This document shows positions 12,286 through 24,239 of a stretch of 64,000 nt of DNA, in pieces. Position 1 is the stretch's first letter. Every line of letters starts with the position of its first letter. Origin of the DNA: Aquilaria yunnanensis (taxonomy: Eukaryota > Streptophyta > Magnoliopsida > Malvales > Thymelaeaceae); contig CM077597.1 in NCBI GenBank assembly GCA_039654915.1, positions 87,856,001-87,920,000 of the forward strand. The letters are read 5' to 3'. A model generated the notes under the pieces. That model was not told the origin of the DNA, made no database searches, and worked only from the letters and a program-made list of their open reading frames with translations. Position numbers and translations under genes: made by a program.

Positions 12286-13484
12286 CATATGCAACAAGTT
12301 AGTCAGTCAATATTTTTGTAAGTGAATCTTAACTTTTTACAAAACTCTTGGACTACACCTTAGCCTCCTATTCATGTACTAAAAAAACAAATATATGAAA
12401 ATAAAAAATTTCATAAGTTTTTAGGGGAATTCGAGTTTTGGCTTCCTAAAATATTGTAGCATTCTGTTTCCATTAAAAGGTTAGGTCAACACAAAGATTC
12501 CATGAAAATCTATTACATTTTAAAAAGATTTTATTCAAATAATTATTAGGCAGATATACTGTGAGCTTCTAAACATTGGATAGTAGAAAAATCAGCAAAA
12601 TTAGGAATAGTGAACTTTTTAATGAATTTCTAAATTAGAAAGGAATATAAAATTTCATCCATATATTCTAAAATATCTTCAAAAACTTGCGAGTTTTTAA
12701 ATTAAAAAATCTTCAACAACAACTTCCAAAACTCTTCCCAAATCATCCAGGGGAGTATATATACCTAATATTCTTATTCTTATTATAATTATTGTGCAAC
12801 TTTTAGAATATGATTTCTCTGATTGTCAGCTGCCCATGACATCTTGGCAAGATGGGTATGATTGGAGATTTTGGCTTTCATATGACTCAACCCCACATTC
12901 TTTTTAGTTTTCGAGACAACATTTCATCAAGTGTCTTTTTTTTTTTTTTTTTTACTTTTAATTGGTAGAATCACATAGTAATATGAGTTGGCCCAAGTCG
13001 AAAAAGCTCAACCATTTTAAGTATGAGATGCTGAATTTAGTTTAGGATTTTTATGTGTGAGAAAAATTCTTTTGAAAGATATGTTTGAATATATTTTGAA
13101 ACTTGAATATACTAAAAAAAATATTTAAAAAAATGCATAGAATCTTGAACATTACGGTAATGGGCACAAGCCCACTGGAAAGGAGCCCAAGTTCAAGATT
13201 TCTATTTTTTTTAGAAAAAAAGCCCAATTAGTTAGGTACTTGGAGGATAAACACTATTTTGGTCCCGAATCTTTTGAACTTATGTCAATTGTGGCATAAA
13301 GGTCTATATTCCTCCATCTCCGTTCACATTTCCTCCAGCGAAGACTCAAATCAACGTCGCGGCGAGAAAAGCACGCTCTAGAAAGCTCAGTCAGTCGAGT
13401 CCTAATTCTCTCATCGTCCCAATCACAGATTGTGCTCACCTTCTTCTCAATCCTAGCAAGCAAGAAGATTGATCAGAATCCGCC
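12286..13484. other. Intergenic, upstream of the universal stress protein gene
   Basis: AT-rich sequence without a supported gene, containing a T-run at about 12939-12952. The last 230 bp are GC-richer with CT stretches and probably include the promoter and 5' leader of the next gene. Confidence 0.5.
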
Positions 13485-14198
13485 ATGAATCCTCTGGGTA
13501 ACAGTGACCATCCCCAGCTTCCCACCCTCAAGACCCGCCCCCCATCGTCCCCTCACCACCCCTCCGCCGCCGGCGCCACCCCAACCCCCACAGCTGGCGC
13601 CCGCCGCAAGATCGGTATAGCCGTCGACCTCTCCGATGAGTCCGCCTACGCCGTCCGTTGGGCGGTTCAAGACTACATCCGCCCGGGGGATGCCGTCATC
13701 CTCCTCCACGTGTCCCCCACCTCCGTTCTCTTTGGCGCCGACTGGGGTCCGCTTCCCCACACCCCTCAGAACTCCGGGGAGGAGCCCTCTCAGCAGCAGC
13801 TTGAAGAGGATTTTGACGCTTTCACGGCCTCTAAGGCCGCCGATCTGGCGAAACCCTTGAAGGACGCGCAGATTCCCTACAAGATCCATATTGTGAAGGA
13901 CCACGATATGAGGGAGAGGCTGTGCTTGGAGGTGGAGAGATTGGGGCTGAGTGCGGTGATTATGGGTAGCAGAGGGTTTGGGGCGGAGAAGAGAGGCAGT
14001 GATGGAAGATTGGGGAGCGTTAGTGACTACTGCGTTCATCACTGCGTCTGCCCTGTTGTGGTGGTTCGTTATCCCGATGAGAAAGACGGGGTTGCCGGAG
14101 AGCCGGTGGTGACGATGAGGGAGGCGGAGGAGGAGGATGTTCCTGTAGGGAAGCAGGCTTCGGAGAATGAGGCTCCCAGAGGTAAGGTTCCATTATGA
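13485..14198 (+). CDS. PHOS32/PHOS34: Universal stress protein, PHOS32/PHOS34 type
   Basis: This is a cytosolic UspA-fold protein of the group that includes PHOS32 and PHOS34, which are phosphorylated after pathogen elicitors. The first 38 residues are Pro/Ser-rich, as in that group, and suit proline-directed phosphorylation. The Usp domain starts at KIGIAVDLSDES (about 42-53). The ATP-binding G-2x-G-9x-GS signature is visible from MGSRGFG at 160-166 to GRLGSVS, followed by the final strand CPVVVVRY. An acidic tail (REAEEEDV) follows. The open frame ends GKVPL at 14198. However, AGAG-GTAAGG at 14181/14182 is a strong donor, and an acceptor at 15619 would replace that end with a two-codon exon (DAL, stop at 15628-15630). 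I cannot decide between these endings. It lies between the SPL and B-box genes, as in Arabidopsis. Confidence 0.9.
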   Translation: MNPLGNSDHPQLPTLKTRPPSSPHHPSAAGATPTPTAGARRKIGIAVDLSDESAYAVRWAVQDYIRPGDAVILLHVSPTSVLFGADWGPLPHTPQNSGEEPSQQQLEEDFDAFTASKAADLAKPLKDAQIPYKIHIVKDHDMRERLCLEVERLGLSAVIMGSRGFGAEKRGSDGRLGSVSDYCVHHCVCPVVVVRYPDEKDGVAGEPVVTMREAEEEDVPVGKQASENEAPRGKVPL

Positions 14199-16958
14199 TT
14201 AGTCATCTAATCTCACTGCCCATTACTACTATTTCGTTTCTAGTTTGGTCTTCATGTATTGCTCACTTGTCTTTGCTTCATTTTGATATCTCTTGGTATC
14301 TTCGTAGGTTATGTGTCTTGCTAGATGGCCATCTGCTTTCGTCTGTCTGTAGTATACCATTAGTTGGGGTGCATTAGTCTTTAGGATTTTCTTCGCTAAT
14401 TTTGTCCAGTTGGGAGGACTTGGACACGTTGTTTTACAATATATAGGAGACAGGAGGCTTAGTTCATTACTGATGGTGCTGCTCATTTACATGTAAAACT
14501 TGTGTCACCACACGTGGGTGATGGGTTTCTTATTGTTCTATGTTACATAATGGTTCGTGAAATTGGTGTTTATGGATTAGATGCTTTAGCATTACCAATG
14601 TCTCTGTAGTCCGGCTGCTACGGTTTTCTTCCCATGGTTGTCTCTCTTGTAGGTGATTCATAATTGTTTAGGAAATATGATGTAGTTAGATTCTAATAAG
14701 AGATAATTTGTGAATCAATGATGTGACTGGGGCTATCGGACAAGGTAGTTGTGCTTTCAGTCACTCCCTCCCCTTCTCTTTGAGCTTATGCCTGTTTAGA
14801 ATTTAGAAAATATAGTCCTTGCATATCACATGAACTTTGGAACTAAATGTTAGAATGTCCAATCAAAATGTGATCATCTTATACTAAAGAGAGTATTCTT
14901 GAAGGCAATTCTAGAGTATTCTTGAAGGCAATTCTGATTATTGAATGCAAAAGGATATGTGTCAGATAATCAACTAAGATTTCATTTAGGCCTAGTGAGG
15001 GTCAGCTACAATAGTCATTGGTCCGTTCTGTTTATGAGGAAATAAATTCATGAAAGGCTTTAATAGAGCTAGACCAGACCCTAAGATCACAACATCTAAA
15101 TTAGGTTGAAAGCAGTGGTGATCATATTAACTTCTTGATGGAGCTTTCTTGCCAAGCATTTGTTTTTGTCATTGATAACATCTAAGTGATACTTCACGAC
15201 TACTTGAATAGACAATTATTCTTTAGATGTTTTTTGATATGGTTTTTCCCTACCAAGTACTAATTTTGATTAGTGTGCATCCTCAATTTATCATCCTCTA
15301 TGACATGAGCTTAGAATGGCCTTGTCAAGCTTCTTCTTTCCCTTTTGGCTTTGGTCTTGTTCCCTTTTGCCACCATTTTAGACTTATTGCAGGTCATAGT
15401 CTATATATGTCTTTTTCTAAACATCCAACGAGATGGTGCAAATGAGTGTGGTATTTGTTTGCTCAGCTCCAAAGAGTGCCTGCAATAGCCTGAAATTTTA
15501 ATTCTCTCTGAGTCTGTGGCTGGAATAATTTGAGGTAGAATCAATGGATGTGCTTTATCAAAGTTTGTAATTCAGTCCTCTGTAATATAACATTGGTCTT
15601 GCTGCTTTCCTCACAACAGATGCTTTATAAGTGCTCGGTGACTACAGCTGTAATCCTCCCAGTAGCAGGTTGGCCTTCCTCTCTTGTAAGTTGTAACTGA
15701 TTGCTTTATTTAAATTGTGCTACACCGCTTATTATTTGCTTGTAATGGAACCTGCTCTCATGGTTGAATTCTTTAATCTGGATGCTATAAGATCTCGGCT
15801 TCAGTATGCGCTATAGTGTCCCTGCACCTCACAAGTTCCAATTAGCTGCTGACATGTACTCACATGGTTTGATTACGTGCTAGGTTGAACGGAGGATCAC
15901 CAAGTTGATGGAAGTACCCTTACCCAACACGAGATGTAGTCGCTCGGATTTGGTCTGATCTGAGTGGAGTTTGGTTGAACTGGATGCTAGATTTTTCTAT
16001 TGCGTCTTCCTCATGTATGACTTTGCTTCCTTATGTATGACTTCGAGGGTAGATGATGTTACTTTAAGGTCGTGTGGTTCTTGGTTACTAGTTAGTACTT
16101 GCTGTGCCTACGGTGTTATCGTTTTATCGCACTGTGACATATATAACAGATTATTGTTGTCGATGCTTGCTTCATCTTTGAAGCCATCATGCTGTTTCTC
16201 TGCTGGTTACACCTTTTCCAGAATGAATCCTAGAAACAATTGATATGGAATCTTGGTTTCTTAGATAACTAGTATCTGTGATTTGTAAAACCCTAGCTTA
16301 GGTGAGAAGAATAATCGTTTCAGATAAGAGATAGAACAAGTGTACACTAGAAGAGACTTCTTTTACAAGGGATTCCCACACTAAAGGCATATTGTTGAGT
16401 CACTATCATGTGACTTAAAGCTCCAATTTTCCCCGGATCAAACGAAGAGATAAATTGTTGCTCAGGATATTTGCCTAACAGCTGATCTCTGAATGTTCAA
16501 CGTTATTTTAGAGACATATGATTTTGGAATATGATTTGGAATCCACTTTCTTTCTTGCATTACACGGCTCATTATATTCCTGCTAATTTGGTGTGAAATG
16601 TGAACCTTCTCGGTGTTTAGGGTAAGTTGCACCCAAAAAATCCAGATGGGTTTTATTTAATGGTTTTAAACCTTTCCCCTTCATTGCAAATTCATCCTTG
16701 ATCATAGACTAGACCGAGGTGGTACAGAAAACTACTATGCTGCGAGGAAAAATTAATAATTTATATAGTCTAGTATCAAAAAAATTATGTCATACTTTGA
16801 ATTAATAGAAACAGTATTTAATATTTTAAATTTGAGTTTGATAAATTGATGTAAGATAGTTATATGAGCGTTCATAAATTTAAACTATTTGCAAATAATT
16901 TTCTAGTAAATTCAAACTCCCGTACGATTTATTAATAGTTAATAAACTATATAAATTA
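14199..16958. other. USP 3' region or intron and intergenic sequence
   Basis: Base composition stays near-genic to about 16250, which fits a long intron and 3' UTR of the stress-protein gene. A 23-bp tandem duplication (AGAGTATTCTTGAAGGCAAT plus three bases) begins at 14890. No other coding region is supported; the open frames at 15227-15445 and 15971-16243 have no recognisable similarity. Confidence 0.5.
15620..15630 (+). other. Possible tiny terminal exon of the USP gene
   Basis: A pyrimidine-rich tract ends in CACAACAG at 15619. Joining 14181 to 15620 keeps the phase and gives the codons GAT GCT TTA TAA, so the protein would end DAL. Related plant proteins often end in a short tail containing DA. 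The support is splice-site quality and phase only. Confidence 0.3.
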
Positions 16959-17193
16959 CTCTCTCCGTCCCATATTCTTTGCACCATTTGACTTTTTGGG
17001 CTAGTTTGACTTGAATTTTTTTATATTATTGATTGTTAGAAAAAAATTAAAAAATATATATTTAGAAACTATAGGTCTTGATTTATCATTCACATATAAA
17101 AATTTTTCATTTATATGTTAAAATGTCTAAAATAAAAAATCATAGATTAATTGGTAAAACGTGAATGGTGCAAAGAATTTAGGACGGAGGGAG
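16959..17193. mobile_element. Stowaway-like MITE, 235 bp
   Basis: The ends CTCTCTCCGTCC and GGACGGAGGGAG are inverted copies flanked by TA. The interior is close to the 8441 copy and includes the shared block TAGATTAATTGG near the right end. It is non-coding. Confidence 0.88.
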
Positions 17194-17195
17194 TA

Positions 17196-18275
17196 TTATT
17201 TATTTTCTCTTTATAAATTAAATTCTGTACGAACTCAGTTTAACCTGGAGCGAAAGATGAATTTACAGTGGTGGAAGAATGTCCAAGACCATTAAAAATC
17301 AAGTGAGAGGTAAGAAACAGATTTAAATCCCAAATTACTTATTTCAGATTTTTGTTGCAGTTTAGCTCGATATTTAACTAAGCAAACCTTTCGTGCATTT
17401 ATTTATTTATTTATTTTTATTTGTTATTGGGGTGCGTAAAGCTTTTGTGATGCTTGCTCAACTTTAAATGGGCTGCTCTTTTCCCCTTTCTCTTGCATTA
17501 CATTACATCTACTACTTTTCACATGAATGCTGACTTGTCATGTAGCCCAACATGTTGTGTAAAAGACAACATCCAAATTCCTTTCTATCTTACCGTACCA
17601 GCAACCAAGCAAAATCTCAGAGTAGGAATAAGTGATCCTGTAGATTCAACAATAGCACAATCCTGCCAACATAAGCTGCATTAGTAGTGTTGCAAGTTAG
17701 TGAAACTCCTTGTCTCTATTTTTTTTTTTTTTGGGTATTCAGAAGTATTATTTACAAGTATAGAAGGAAAAATGTATTAATATTCTAAGTAAGAAAATAA
17801 GAATGCCGGCTTTTTTGGAACTCAAAAGGCAACTAAATCAACTTTGTGTGACATTTTGAGTAATAAAGTGGGAAGGCCATGGTCAAATTCTAGATTTCTT
17901 CACAATATCCCAAACACTTTAGCTATCAGGCCAATGATGTGGACACTTAGTCTCTATCACGCTATATCATTGGTAGCCTCTATTGTATTATAGCATTGGT
18001 CACTTATCATTTTTTTCTCGAAATATGTGATATTTCTTTACATACTTATTTATGCATGTTGTTTCAAATTTACTTCATATTTAATCTGTATTACGCCCAG
18101 CAGTGAGACACAGGGTGGTGGGTGGAGCCTTGTCAATGTATTATTCCTTCCCAAAAAAAAGATAAAGGGTATTATTCTTTTTTTATTTTTTTGTCCAATA
18201 AGAGTTGAAGTGTTGTTTTTTTGGGGGAAGTTTTTAATATCTTATCTATCATATTACTCACATTTAAACTTTCAT
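17196..18275. other. Intergenic, no gene seen
   Basis: AT-rich sequence with a (TTTA)n run at about 17397-17420 and a T-run at about 17720. The open frames at 17454-17684 and 18027-18320 have no recognisable product. Confidence 0.55.
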
Positions 18276-18284
18276 TACACGAAA

Positions 18285-19275
18285 GGCCTAAAGGCATTTT
18301 TGACCCCTGAACTTGCCTAACTCAGACACTTTACCCCTTGGACTATGCCTCGGTCTAAATTGGCCCCTGAACTAACCAAAATGGGATATTTTACCCCTTT
18401 TTCATCACATGCCCATCATGTGATATCTAGGACCTAAATGTCATTTGTTTCTATTAATGACATACATCCAATTAGTGTGGCTTGTTTTGCTTCCAGCCAA
18501 TCTTTTGCCCCTTTTGATCATCATCATCATTGAGATCAACAATGTAATTGAATTTGATGATGGCTTTGGGTTCTCATTAGCTTGTTTGAGGTGCATGTTG
18601 AAGGTTGGACGAACATATAGAGGTCTTTGTTCATGGGGCCAGGGGCAAAGACCTTTTGAAATTAATGGGTCTGTTTCCAGGATTCAGCAAGCTTCCATGG
18701 TGGCGAAGATCGAGAATTGAATTCATGCCGCCAAGGTCACTATCAAGACTCTGTTCTATGGCAAGCAGGTTCGCGGCCATGTCATCGATTCATGAGTCTT
18801 GCTTCTCTTGAAATATGTATTGAACAGAGTGGCAGTGCTTAGAACGGGGTTTTGGCTCGCTAGTCATTCAAATCTCAATCCACCGAAACCACACAACCCT
18901 TAATAGAGTCTCAGAATTCTCAACGGAAAGAGCTTAGCTGGCTACTACCGGAGGAGAAACATAAGAGTATGGATGATCTAGCACCGGAAAATATCAAAAT
19001 CGAGAATCGTCGATTCGTGAGCTTGTTTAGCATGGCGAGAAGCTGCCTTCTTGCGTGGCACCAGAGGGGTCCGAGTCAACTGTGAAGTAGAAGTTGATAG
19101 GGTCGCTGGAGTTAAATGACATTTTTTTCCAATGTATCACGTGATGTGCATATGATGCATAAGGGGTAAAGTGTCCCATTTTTTTAAGTTTAGGGGGCAA
19201 GTTAGACCGAGTCATAGTCTAGGAGGTAAAGTGTCCAAGTAAGGTGAGTTGAGGGGCTAAAAGTGTCTTTAGGCC
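18285..19275. mobile_element. Non-autonomous Mutator-like element, 991 bp, with a GC-rich interior
   Basis: Terminal inverted repeats of about 150 bp begin GGCCTAAAGGCATTTTTG on the left and GGCCTAAAGACACTTTTAG on the right strand. The flanks TACACGAAA (18276-18284) and TACATGAAA (19276-19284) are a 9-bp target duplication with one mismatch, which is diagnostic of Mutator-like elements. No transposase is present. The interior at about 18480-19050 is richer in GC than the surroundings and could be captured gene sequence, but I do not recognise it and its frames are interrupted. Confidence 0.88.
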
Positions 19276-19352
19276 TACATGAAACCTTAAAAAAAATCTT
19301 TCATTTTCTAATCTTTATTTAAACTCTCACTAAAGCCACTACACAAAATGCA

Positions 19353-19353
<1 letters not shown>

Positions 19354-19405
<52 letters not shown>
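19354..19405. repeat. (AT)n microsatellite
   Basis: About 25 uninterrupted TA dinucleotides lie shortly right of the Mutator-like element. Confidence 0.95.
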
Positions 19406-19409
<4 letters not shown>

Positions 19410-20044
19410 TCATCATTTATACTCTCATGACACAAATTAAAATTAATTTTTTAAATTTCAGTTTATGGGTAAAATTGAAAAAATATCATAAACTATTCAC
19501 ACATTAATCTTCATATCTAGAGAAATGTATGATCCTTTACAGGGCAATAAGTTGCATATTTTTGTGAAATGTAAGTATTTTCTATTAATTTTTTAATGTT
19601 GGGTGAGAGAAAATTTATAAAAATTAACTACTTTATAAAAATATTATTCAAATGATTATTAGTTGCACATAATGTTGGTTTTTAAATAAAATTTGTTTCG
19701 CTAATAGATTATTTTAGTAATTAAAAATTTCCCCTTAGTGCCTTCATATTCAACTCTAAAAAATTATCATGAATTGCTGATTTTTTTTAGATGTAGCCCA
19801 AACTACAATATCCTAAACCTAATTAAATCTACCAAACCTATCTACCCAATGACTTCATCTGATTTAAACTTTCCTGCCCATATGACAAGAAATAAAAAAG
19901 TAAACTAAGAAATATATCAAACATCAATAAGAATTGTAGACTGGTACCTACCAACATGAATGGATTGGCGATGTCATGTGCTATGGCGCAGAGACAAACC
20001 GAGTGGAACGTGATTATTGACTTTAACCCACAAACCAATCTTCC
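19406..20044. other. Intergenic, no gene seen
   Basis: AT-rich sequence with no supported coding region or clear repeat boundary. Confidence 0.6.
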
Positions 20045-20276
20045 AGTGCTTTAAAACTTTCTTTGCTCCATTTTAATTTTTTTTATTAGTTTGATTTAAA
20101 TTTATTTATATTATTATTTATTAAAAAAATTTAAAAAAATATATTTGAAAACTATAGATTTTGATTTATCATCCAGATATAAATTTTTTTAATTTATATG
20201 CTAAAATGTTAAAAATAAAAAATTATACATTAATTATTGAAAAATGAATAGCACAAAAAATTTGGAACAGGAGGAG
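20045..20276. mobile_element. Degraded Stowaway-like MITE
   Basis: The interior aligns with the copies at 8441 and 16959, sharing the ACTATAGATTTTGATTTATC block. The right end reads GGAACAGGAGGAG followed by TA. The left terminus is eroded, so the start is estimated from family length. Confidence 0.65.
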
Positions 20277-20278
20277 TA

Positions 20279-21310
20279 ATTGACTTGTCTTCGGCAGTTA
20301 ACTCAAATAGGAAGCGCACATCCAGTTGAAACATTAAGGTTTGAATGGTGTTACACTTAAAAAATATTATACATCCAAAAGTGATCAAATTGCAGTTAGA
20401 ATTTTTTAAGATTTTGTACGGTAGAAATATCAACCCTTAACTTTTCTATACGGTACTATAATCCCTGCATTTGCAATGATTTTGAGTATAAAAAAATATT
20501 AGTTTGAAGTTTAAAGAAATATTAGGGTGACCTTTTTTTTATTAACTTTCTTCTCTCATATAGATTTCCATTATGTGATTGTTGTCTTCATAACTCTGCA
20601 CTCTATACATAAATAACGTTTAAAAGTTTATACAGCAAATTTATATTTAGTACAATTTATTTTGATATAGAAAAATTTTGGAGCCAATAATAATTAAGAT
20701 TGAGTACTTAACGTATAGAGATTTTTTGCCCCAAATCTCACCACATGACACCACTTGCAATGTGCATCAAAAGCTAGGAGCAGAACCAGAAATTTTTATT
20801 AGCGGGAGTCAACTATTAATATCTTAAAATATTATAATATAATAAAAAAATTAAAATATAGACATAAGTTATTTAAATTATTCATTATTTCTAGATGTAA
20901 CTAAATTCATCTACAATTACATTGGTATCAATTGTTGCAATAAGCTGGTATCTATTTTGTTGCAAAGTCAAGTCTTTACAATGTGCATAGTAGAAATAGC
21001 TTAGTTTGTTTTACCTAAGCAAACAAAGCTAAGAATTATAAGATCAGTTGAAAAAATCATAAATAAAAGTCAGATTGATGCAAAACCCATGACTGTTCTC
21101 AGTGAAGTTAGAAAATTTCTGGGTTTACTTCAACTTGAAACTCCTCATTGAAAATCTGAATTGCAGTCGCTTAAATTGGAATAAGTGATCAGCTTCTAAC
21201 TAAGGGCAAGAGTTGTAGACTTCATGATTCATGAGATAAAAAAACAAACATTAATTCATTTTTTTATGAATTGTTCATTCTAAATAACATTTAATATAGG
21301 AAAATGGGAG
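20279..21310. other. Intergenic, no gene seen
   Basis: AT-rich sequence with no supported gene. Confidence 0.6.
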
Positions 21311-21426
21311 GGTGACAAGATGACAGAATGACAGATGCATACCTTGCGTCTGTTGCTACAAGTCCCATATGGGGCCCACAGCAACAAATGCATAGGATGC
21401 GTTTATCATCCTGTCATCCCGTCACC
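21311..21426. repeat. 116-bp imperfect hairpin (short fold-back MITE)
   Basis: The left arm from GGTGACAAGATGACAGAATG to about 21357 pairs with a right arm whose complement begins GGTGACGGGATGACAGGATG. The loop is about 22 nt around CCCATATGGGGC. The stem is close to 47 bp with scattered mismatches. It has no coding content. It could be a tiny MITE or a precursor of small RNAs. Confidence 0.75.
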
Positions 21427-23040
21427 TAATTCAAGCCGTTTAATATAATAACTTAAATTAAAATAAATAGATCTGGTCAACAACAGACATTTCACATAAG
21501 AAATAGAAGTATAAATAGAGCCAAATATACAAAATTGCTTAGGAGAGCTCACAGATAACATATTGAGTTTGTGATTTTGTAAAATACATATGCTGGTGAG
21601 AAGGAGTTAGAAAAAGGGGTTGAATTCATATTTTGAATATTATCGAAGGAATTTGTTTTACTTAAAATAAAGTGAATTTTTTATTCCTTTTCTTAAGTCT
21701 TTTTTCAGTTTCTTCCTTATTGGAAATGGTTTTTTCAGTAATTTTTTTCTTGATTCAATACAAAGTTGTGCATTTGGTTCTTGCAATATTAATGATAAAT
21801 AGAAAAAAAAATCTATGTATATTTTTTCCATGAAAAAATTGATAAAATAAAAAAAAATTTACAAATTAATTGAGCATTTCTTGGACTCTAGGGGGTTGAG
21901 ACCTTCACTAGCCCCTTCCTAGTTCCACCCCTGTCTAAAGCGTGCCGTGGGGTTCTTGACAGTACAAAATATAAGTGACATTGACTGATTTTAGTACAAA
22001 TCAATTATATATGTGAGGTTCACTCTTTATCCTAAAAAAGTAAAAATATGTGTTAATGCTTCAAAGTGTGTTTTCTGTAAAAAATAGAGAGACATATAAA
22101 TTAGTTATTAGGTATGTATGAATTTAATATATAAAGAAAATGAGAAATATCATAAAAAAACACAATAACTGGATATATACAAATCTTGAGGTGTCTATAA
22201 ACAAATAAAATCGTTTAAATTATTGTTGATATATTCAACTTATGCATGACTTTAGTCTTTTAAATAGTTTCAAACACATTATCTTATTATGCATATCATT
22301 CTTATTATGTGTCATAACTTCATATTAATTTGAACATATTATTTATAGTTTCATTACATTTCATGCATAAATTTATATTTTTATAAATGAAATGGAAACT
22401 AGGTTTTTCAAAAGTTAAAATAAAAATTTGATCAGTAGTAATACAGTAGTGATATATACAAATTGGGTATTAGATACATATATGTAAACTAAATGTATAA
22501 ATAATGTTAGGGATATGCACCAATCATGTAAAACATACGTACAAATAACATCACAAAATTTTTATTAACTATCTATAAACATATGTGAAATTTCTCTAAC
22601 TTGCTTTCCCCAAAATTAGAAATATATATAAGTGTGAACTTGGTGCACAATGAATATAAGAAATATGTACAAATTGCATGAGGCATATATACACATGTAT
22701 GTGGCCATGAATAAATACATATACACATATACTAAGTAGTTAAACCTATGGGTAAGTGAGTACATTTTTACATATGAATAATAATGCATATGACATTATT
22801 TATACAAATAAATTTATTTTTGTATATATGTGATTATATTTTAGTACAGTTTTATTTATTTATTTATTTATACATATCATAATTTGACTTTCAAATTGTT
22901 CATATATTATTGTGTATATTAATTTCATAGCATTGCACTTATCATTCTTTCTTTCGCATGTATGCACACACATGTGACATGTCTAGAAAAAATCAGGGAA
23001 TAAAAAACAGTTTCTAGTTCAACCACAAACTTTATAACTT
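21427..23040. other. Very AT-rich intergenic sequence
   Basis: Long AT-rich sequence with many ATATAT and ACATATG words. No gene or clear element boundary was found. Confidence 0.6.
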
Positions 23041-23460
23041 TAAGCCAGTTGCCACCCACCAAGGAGAAAAAGAAACCTACCACTTCCACAAGCCGCCTCC
23101 GTCAACGTCATCTCCTCCGACGACGCTGCTGGGTCACAACGATTCGTTCTTTTTCTGGTCCATGGACTCCATTTGTCGTCACACAATAACATGTTTTCGG
23201 AGTTCCATCGAAGGCCAGGAGGAAGAGAGAAGGAGTTGATGGTTTCCACTTTCCAGCGTGAATCACATCATAGCTACCGGCAACCGCACCCCATGATCAA
23301 TGACAACACTCTCCGCCGCGCCAATTTAGAAAAGCCCCGCCACCGGTGTTATCAGAACCGGAACAGACAGTCCGGTCCAACCTATCTGACCGCGAACCGG
23401 ATGCACTACCGGTTCGGCAGCAACCCACTATAAGCCTGGTAAAAAACCAGAAAAAACTGC
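23041..23460. other. GC-richer island, unidentified
   Basis: This block is clearly richer in GC than its flanks. Frames are open on both strands (minus 23040-23249, plus 23173-23433), but neither resembles a family I know. It may be a captured gene fragment inside a transposon, since the next 110 bp are repeat sequence. Confidence 0.35.
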
Positions 23461-23474
23461 AACGGTTTTAGGAA

Positions 23475-23588
23475 CAATCAAATACAAATATAAAAATGTG
23501 TTTGACTGACGGTTTAACTGGTTAAACTGATAAAGCACAACCTAGAACCCTCAACGGTTTGAGGAGCGGTTCATGTTTTAAAACACTG
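23475..23588 (-). repeat. Dispersed repeat, copy A (pair with 39660)
   Basis: Read on the minus strand it starts CAGTGTTTTAAAACATGAAC and contains AACCGTTGAGGGTT. The plus strand at 39660-39765 carries a related sequence (TAGTGTTTTAAAAC, ACCATTGAGGGTT, TCAAACACA). It is probably a terminal segment of a transposon family. Confidence 0.55.
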
Positions 23589-23835
23589 CAGCAAAATCTC
23601 CTGCTGTCAGGAGTCTTCACTTAACCCAGGTTTCACCAAGGGATTATTAATATTGATTAAGGGTATACGGGTAATTATAGAGTGTGAAGCAGGTGAGGTA
23701 TTGTGTATGTCTCATAGTTCTGTTTTGGTTATATACATGTATATCCCAAAAGAGTTCCTAGAAAAGAAACATGTCTTGTGAAAAAATATCCAAATAAAAG
23801 GAAAACAAAAGGTAAAAATAATGTATAAACTACTA

Positions 23836-24064
23836 CTCCATCTATCTTAAATTATTTATAATACTTACTATTTAAAAATTAATTTATAATATTTTTTAAT
23901 ATTTTAATATATAAATAAAAAAATTATATATAAATGATGAATAAAGACTTATAGTTTTTAAATATATATATTTTTTTAATTTTTTCTACAAATTATAATA
24001 TTATGAATAAAATTCAAACTATTTAAAAAAGTTAAATATTTTAAATAATATAAAATAAAAAAAG
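23836..24064. mobile_element. Degraded Stowaway-like MITE
   Basis: The left end CTCCATCTATCTTAAATT follows a TA. The interior matches the 230-bp MITE family of this window. The right terminus has decayed to an A-rich run before TA. Confidence 0.6.
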
Positions 24065-24239
24065 TATTATTTGGGTAGGTTTTGTAATTTTCACCAAATC
24101 AAAGAATATGCAACCAACTTGTGCCGAATGAATAACTATTGGATTCTCGGCAGTTGCCGGTGAAGAAACTTTGTATGAAGATCGAAGAAAAATAGCAGGA
24201 GTTAACTTATTTGTATTGTTTTAGACTAGTATTGTCTAC

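Noticed and set aside
13473..14042. 189-codon minus-strand frame opposite the stress-protein gene
   Set aside because: It is Gly-rich and antisense to a clear Usp domain. It arises from GC-rich codon use on the other strand.
23041..23460. A small intact gene in the GC-richer island
   Set aside because: Overlapping frames on both strands have no recognisable domain, and the block adjoins repeat sequence.
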